A stretch of DNA of 64,000 bases from Exiguobacterium aestuarii (GTDB lineage: Bacteria; Bacillota; Bacilli; Exiguobacteriales; Exiguobacteriaceae), in the NCBI RefSeq assembly GCF_020171655.1, contig NZ_JAIVAC010000001.1:806001-870000 (forward strand). Reading direction: 5' to 3'. Numbering within the stretch: the stretch's first letter is position 1; the number at the start of each line of letters is the position of its first letter. The notes beneath the pieces were generated by a model that had not been told where the DNA came from, did not search any database, and saw only the letters and a program-made list of their open reading frames with translations. The position numbers and the translations under genes are program-made. This document shows positions 61,136 to 64,000 of the stretch, one piece after another.

Positions 61136-62548
61136 TTATGGGTAATAAATCGTCTTAACACTCTTCTGATTACGATCATCTGGTTTCAAGACAAATGTCA
61201 TCGTTTTATTCGTATCACCATTTATAAAGAATGTTCCAACCGGACGTTTTCCAGAAAAAACAATCTTCCCTTCAACATCTCTTACTTCAACGTTACCTTT
61301 TCTTGAAAGATCAACCTCAAACGTTTTCTTATCTTTAGCACTAATTCGAATTTTAGTCTTCGTATTGTTTACATAGTTGAATGTTTTACTTGTTTCGCGT
61401 TTATAAGTCCCATCGCTAACTTTTGCTACTAACTTATATTGTCCACTCGATAACCAATCACCATTTGCAAACATTGTGAACTCTTTATTAACTGGCAGTG
61501 TTTTTATCTTCTTAGAACCTTGATATAATGCCAAACTAGTTTTTACTTTTTTAGCAGTACCAAGCTTCACACGCACATTTCGTACATATGGCTCTAATAT
61601 GTTCTGAGGAGAACTTACAATAATCGGCTGAGGTGTTGCATCTAATAGACGTTTCACATTTAATTCTGTATACGATTTTCCGTTCGATTTTGGCATTTTG
61701 GCAATCAAGTTGTCAATTTCAGACGGATTTAAATAAGGGTTTACTGATTTTACTAAAGCAAGTGCAGAAGTGACCATCGGTGCTGCCATTGAAGTACCGT
61801 CCATGTATACGTACTGATTTTTAACACCGAGAGATAAAACACTAACACCTGGAGCAACAATTTTTACGTCTTTGTTCATGTTACTAAAATCTGCAATCCG
61901 ATGCTTAGCATCGACCGCTCCCACTGCAACAACCTCTTTCATACTAGCTGGAAACGATATTTTATTAGAAGAATCGTTTCCTGAAGAAGCAACAATTGTG
62001 ACTCCTTTAGATCTTGCCGTCTTAATGGAATTAGCAAGAACTTTATCATATTCGTCTCCACCTAAAGATAGATTAATAATTGTTGCACCGTTGGCCACTG
62101 CTTTATCAACCGCTTTTGCAACTGTCCAAGAATCTGTATATTCAGAGTTTTTTCCATAAAAGACATTGTAAAAGTCATATCGAACAGAAGGTGCCATACC
62201 AGCAATTCCGGATTTATTGTGTTTACTTGCCATTATCCCAGAAGTATGGGTTCCATGATAATCAGCACTATAAGGACCCTTCATCGAGTTAAGAATGCGA
62301 GGAACACTTTTTAACTCAGAATGTGTATGGTCTACAGAGGAATCAATCAACGCAACCAAAATATCAGATGATCCCCTTGTAACATTCCACGCCTTATTCG
62401 TTTCACTTTGATTAATATAATATTGATTTTTATACTTCGGTTCACTCACTTGATAACTATGTTTCTCTAACACGACAGGTTTTTCTGCATACGAATGCAG
62501 AGGAGAGATAAATGCTGCTATCGTTAAACCCAATAAAAGTTTCTTCAT
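61136..62548 (-). CDS. secreted S8 family (subtilisin-like) serine protease
   Basis: 470 residues from the ATG at 62548, 8 nt after GGAG. Signal peptide to about residue 21. Catalytic triad Asp69 (ALIDSSVD), His98 (YHGTHTSGIMA) and Ser253 (GTSMAAPM), with oxyanion Asn191 (ASSGND). The ~160 C-terminal residues are Lys- and Val-rich beta structure, perhaps wall- or substrate-binding. Base use is clearly more AT-rich than in neighbouring genes, which suggests recent arrival. It has no obvious propeptide of the usual length. Confidence 0.9.
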   Translation of the reverse strand: MKKLLLGLTIAAFISPLHSYAEKPVVLEKHSYQVSEPKYKNQYYINQSETNKAWNVTRGSSDILVALIDSSVDHTHSELKSVPRILNSMKGPYSADYHGTHTSGIMASKHNKSGIAGMAPSVRYDFYNVFYGKNSEYTDSWTVAKAVDKAVANGATIINLSLGGDEYDKVLANSIKTARSKGVTIVASSGNDSSNKISFPASMKEVVAVGAVDAKHRIADFSNMNKDVKIVAPGVSVLSLGVKNQYVYMDGTSMAAPMVTSALALVKSVNPYLNPSEIDNLIAKMPKSNGKSYTELNVKRLLDATPQPIIVSSPQNILEPYVRNVRVKLGTAKKVKTSLALYQGSKKIKTLPVNKEFTMFANGDWLSSGQYKLVAKVSDGTYKRETSKTFNYVNNTKTKIRISAKDKKTFEVDLSRKGNVEVRDVEGKIVFSGKRPVGTFFINGDTNKTMTFVLKPDDRNQKSVKTIYYP

Positions 62549-62629
62549 TTGACACACTCCATTCGAACAAATGATTGATTACTTTATTATTGCAAAACAA
62601 ATAGCAGATTTACCTATTTTTTAAATAGT

Positions 62630-63037
62630 TTACCAATAGCTTGGTTCATCAGGATGTAACATCTCATATTCGACAATTCGTCCGATGGTCAAATACGTAT
62701 AATACCGCGCCAGTTCAACTCGACTTGGGTCGGGACGAAATCCTTCTAAATCTTCTCCGAGCGGAGAGCCGTCGATTGTCTCAAATTGCTGACAAAAAAA
62801 AGACTCTGTTTCTGCATCCCAGACGATACGATCCCCGATATATCCACTTCCAAAGCGAATGTAGTCGATGATGGACGGGACGATGACTTCAGCTGGTAAC
62901 CGTTCACTCATCCGTCCGACTAGTTCGTATCTGATTCGGTCTGCCTGATCCGCTTCTTCGAGGGAGACACATTTTAATACTTCTTTATTGATTTCAATCA
63001 AGACAACATAATCACCAGGTTCGATGGAGAGCTTCAT
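62630..63037 (-). CDS. hypothetical protein
   Basis: 135 residues with GAGGTG before the ATG at 63037. Acidic and soluble. Visible blocks: PGDYVVLIEINKEVLKCVSLEEADQADRI and RYYTYLTIGRIVEYEMLHPDEPSYW. No recognised family. It lies between the subtilase and a divergent gene. Confidence 0.65.
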   Translation of the reverse strand: MKLSIEPGDYVVLIEINKEVLKCVSLEEADQADRIRYELVGRMSERLPAEVIVPSIIDYIRFGSGYIGDRIVWDAETESFFCQQFETIDGSPLGEDLEGFRPDPSRVELARYYTYLTIGRIVEYEMLHPDEPSYW

Positions 63038-63206
63038 TGTCTCACCTCACTTTTCATTCCTTCATCCGATTCTCTACACGTTACTATTCGTGATGGGATG
63101 TGGAAATCCTGTCCATTCCGTATGTTTTTCCAAATCTCAGTTGAATTCGCAACGATTGCATGGTTTTTGATATACTATTCGTATGAATCTAGAGAGGAAG
63201 TGCACC

Positions 63207-64000
63207 ATGGCCAAACGACCGTTGACCCCTCGTGAAAGTGAATTGATTGCGACCGCTTTATATGTCGTCGAGACGATTCCATACGCAGGATATATCGACC
63301 GTCTCGAATCACTCACGTTACGAGACATCGCTGATGACTATTTGAATGGTACACTACCTGCCGCTGACGCGATTGACGCGCTTGACCAATATATTTATGT
63401 TCGACGCCATCGTTTCAAAAATGTGACGCCCCACAACCTTTGGACGTTGGATGATCGCACCGAACAAGAAGCGCTGCGTCACATCTCGAAACGACCTGAG
63501 TTGAAAAAAGGACAGACGCTGAATAAGCGGAACCAGCCGTTTCAAGTCGGACAAGACATTGAGTTTAAAGTGGACAAACATGTCGACCGGGGGCAGTTCC
63601 GTATTTATATCGGAAAACAACAAGGGTATACATGTAAAGCACAGTCTAAAGAACGGGACAAAATGAAATCGGTCACGGGATGGGTCACTCATATCGATCC
63701 AAAAGACCGCTTAGTGTTTGTCAACGTCACGGATTTCGGACGTTTGCCGATGGAACAGTCGATGAAGCAAGAACTCGAATCGATGAGTGCCTCATTACTC
63801 GGATGGTTCGCGACGGCGACCCTTCCTTCCGAAGAAGAAGCTCTACTTGCAAAACAAATGATTGCCACCCTTCAACGTCGCGATCAACCGTTTTGGTTTA
63901 CGTTGACAACCGCCCTTAATCATCCGAGACCAGAACACGTCAAACGTTGGGGAACAGTTGTGAATCTGCTCTTAAAAGCATCAACGGGCGATCAAAAAGC
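63207..64000 (+). CDS. hypothetical protein, 3' end cut by window edge
   Basis: 264 codons are visible and the frame is open to the right edge. ATG at 63207 with GAGAGGAAG 6 nt upstream; an extended -10 TGATATACT lies about 40 bp before. N-terminal part is all-helical (LTPRESELIATALYVVETIPYAG), then a beta-like GQDIEFKVDKHVDRGQFRIYIGKQQG segment. No family recognised from what is visible. Confidence 0.65.
   Translation, partial: MAKRPLTPRESELIATALYVVETIPYAGYIDRLESLTLRDIADDYLNGTLPAADAIDALDQYIYVRRHRFKNVTPHNLWTLDDRTEQEALRHISKRPELKKGQTLNKRNQPFQVGQDIEFKVDKHVDRGQFRIYIGKQQGYTCKAQSKERDKMKSVTGWVTHIDPKDRLVFVNVTDFGRLPMEQSMKQELESMSASLLGWFATATLPSEEEALLAKQMIATLQRRDQPFWFTLTTALNHPRPEHVKRWGTVVNLLLKASTGDQK

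Overview
The window reads as a chromosomal segment of a low-to-moderate GC Gram-positive of the class Bacilli. The evidence is strong AGGAGG-type ribosome sites, frequent TTG and GTG starts, lipoproteins with Gram-positive lipoboxes, two S-box (SAM) riboswitches, a type B RNase P RNA next to a YpsC-like methyltransferase as in Bacillus, ParE/ParC, a YocH-like LysM-3D protein and MtnE- and SatA-like proteins. The overall gene mix fits Exiguobacterium or a close relative; that genus call is inference. I see no insertion sequence, prophage, CRISPR array, tRNA or 16S/23S rRNA gene.

Layout. 1-9.8 kb: a truncated alpha/beta hydrolase, an SDR dehydrogenase, an AraC regulator, a DUF1294 protein, a LysM-3D cell-wall protein, a cation/proton antiporter, cardiolipin synthase, and a MoxR-DUF58-membrane protein operon. 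9.8-14.8 kb: an amino-acid ABC permease and binding protein without an ATPase, a SatA-like acetyltransferase, a NUDIX-MBL-GNAT operon and a DinB protein. 14.8-22.2 kb: parE-parC, a CoA-binding protein, then a diguanylate cyclase overlapping a XerS-like recombinase, with dif-like sequences around them. 22.2-31.3 kb: two overlapping genes of unknown function, a PatB/MalY lyase, a YgjP-like metallopeptidase, a soluble PAS chemoreceptor, two tandem paralogous lipoproteins, a DUF302 protein and an Spx-like protein. 31.3-36.4 kb: a methionine block of metQ-metN-metI and an mtnE-dehydrogenase operon, each behind its own S-box riboswitch.

36.5-45.7 kb: an AI-2E family permease, an MFS exporter behind a 25-codon leader peptide with a complete attenuator, a POT peptide transporter, glutamine synthetase, an extended SDR, a YflT stress protein, a RelA/SpoT-domain protein and a MarR regulator. 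45.8-58.8 kb: a class F sortase with a likely DUF4397 surface substrate, a glycerophosphodiesterase, an M32 carboxypeptidase, a FAD-Rieske oxidoreductase, a D-Ala-D-Ala carboxypeptidase, PutP, membrane proteins, an AGCS alanine symporter and a Gfo/Idh oxidoreductase. 58.8-64 kb: the ypsC-like gene, rnpB, a subtilisin-like protease in a visibly more AT-rich stretch, and a protein running off the right edge.

The best candidate for an undescribed system is the regulatory region of the MFS exporter (37669-37920). It combines a promoter overlapped by a 9-bp-arm palindrome, a short leader ORF and three mutually exclusive stem-loops arranged as a ribosome-controlled attenuator. Second are the dif-like repeats around the diguanylate cyclase-xerS pair, and third is the S-box controlled MtnE plus HcxA-like dehydrogenase operon.
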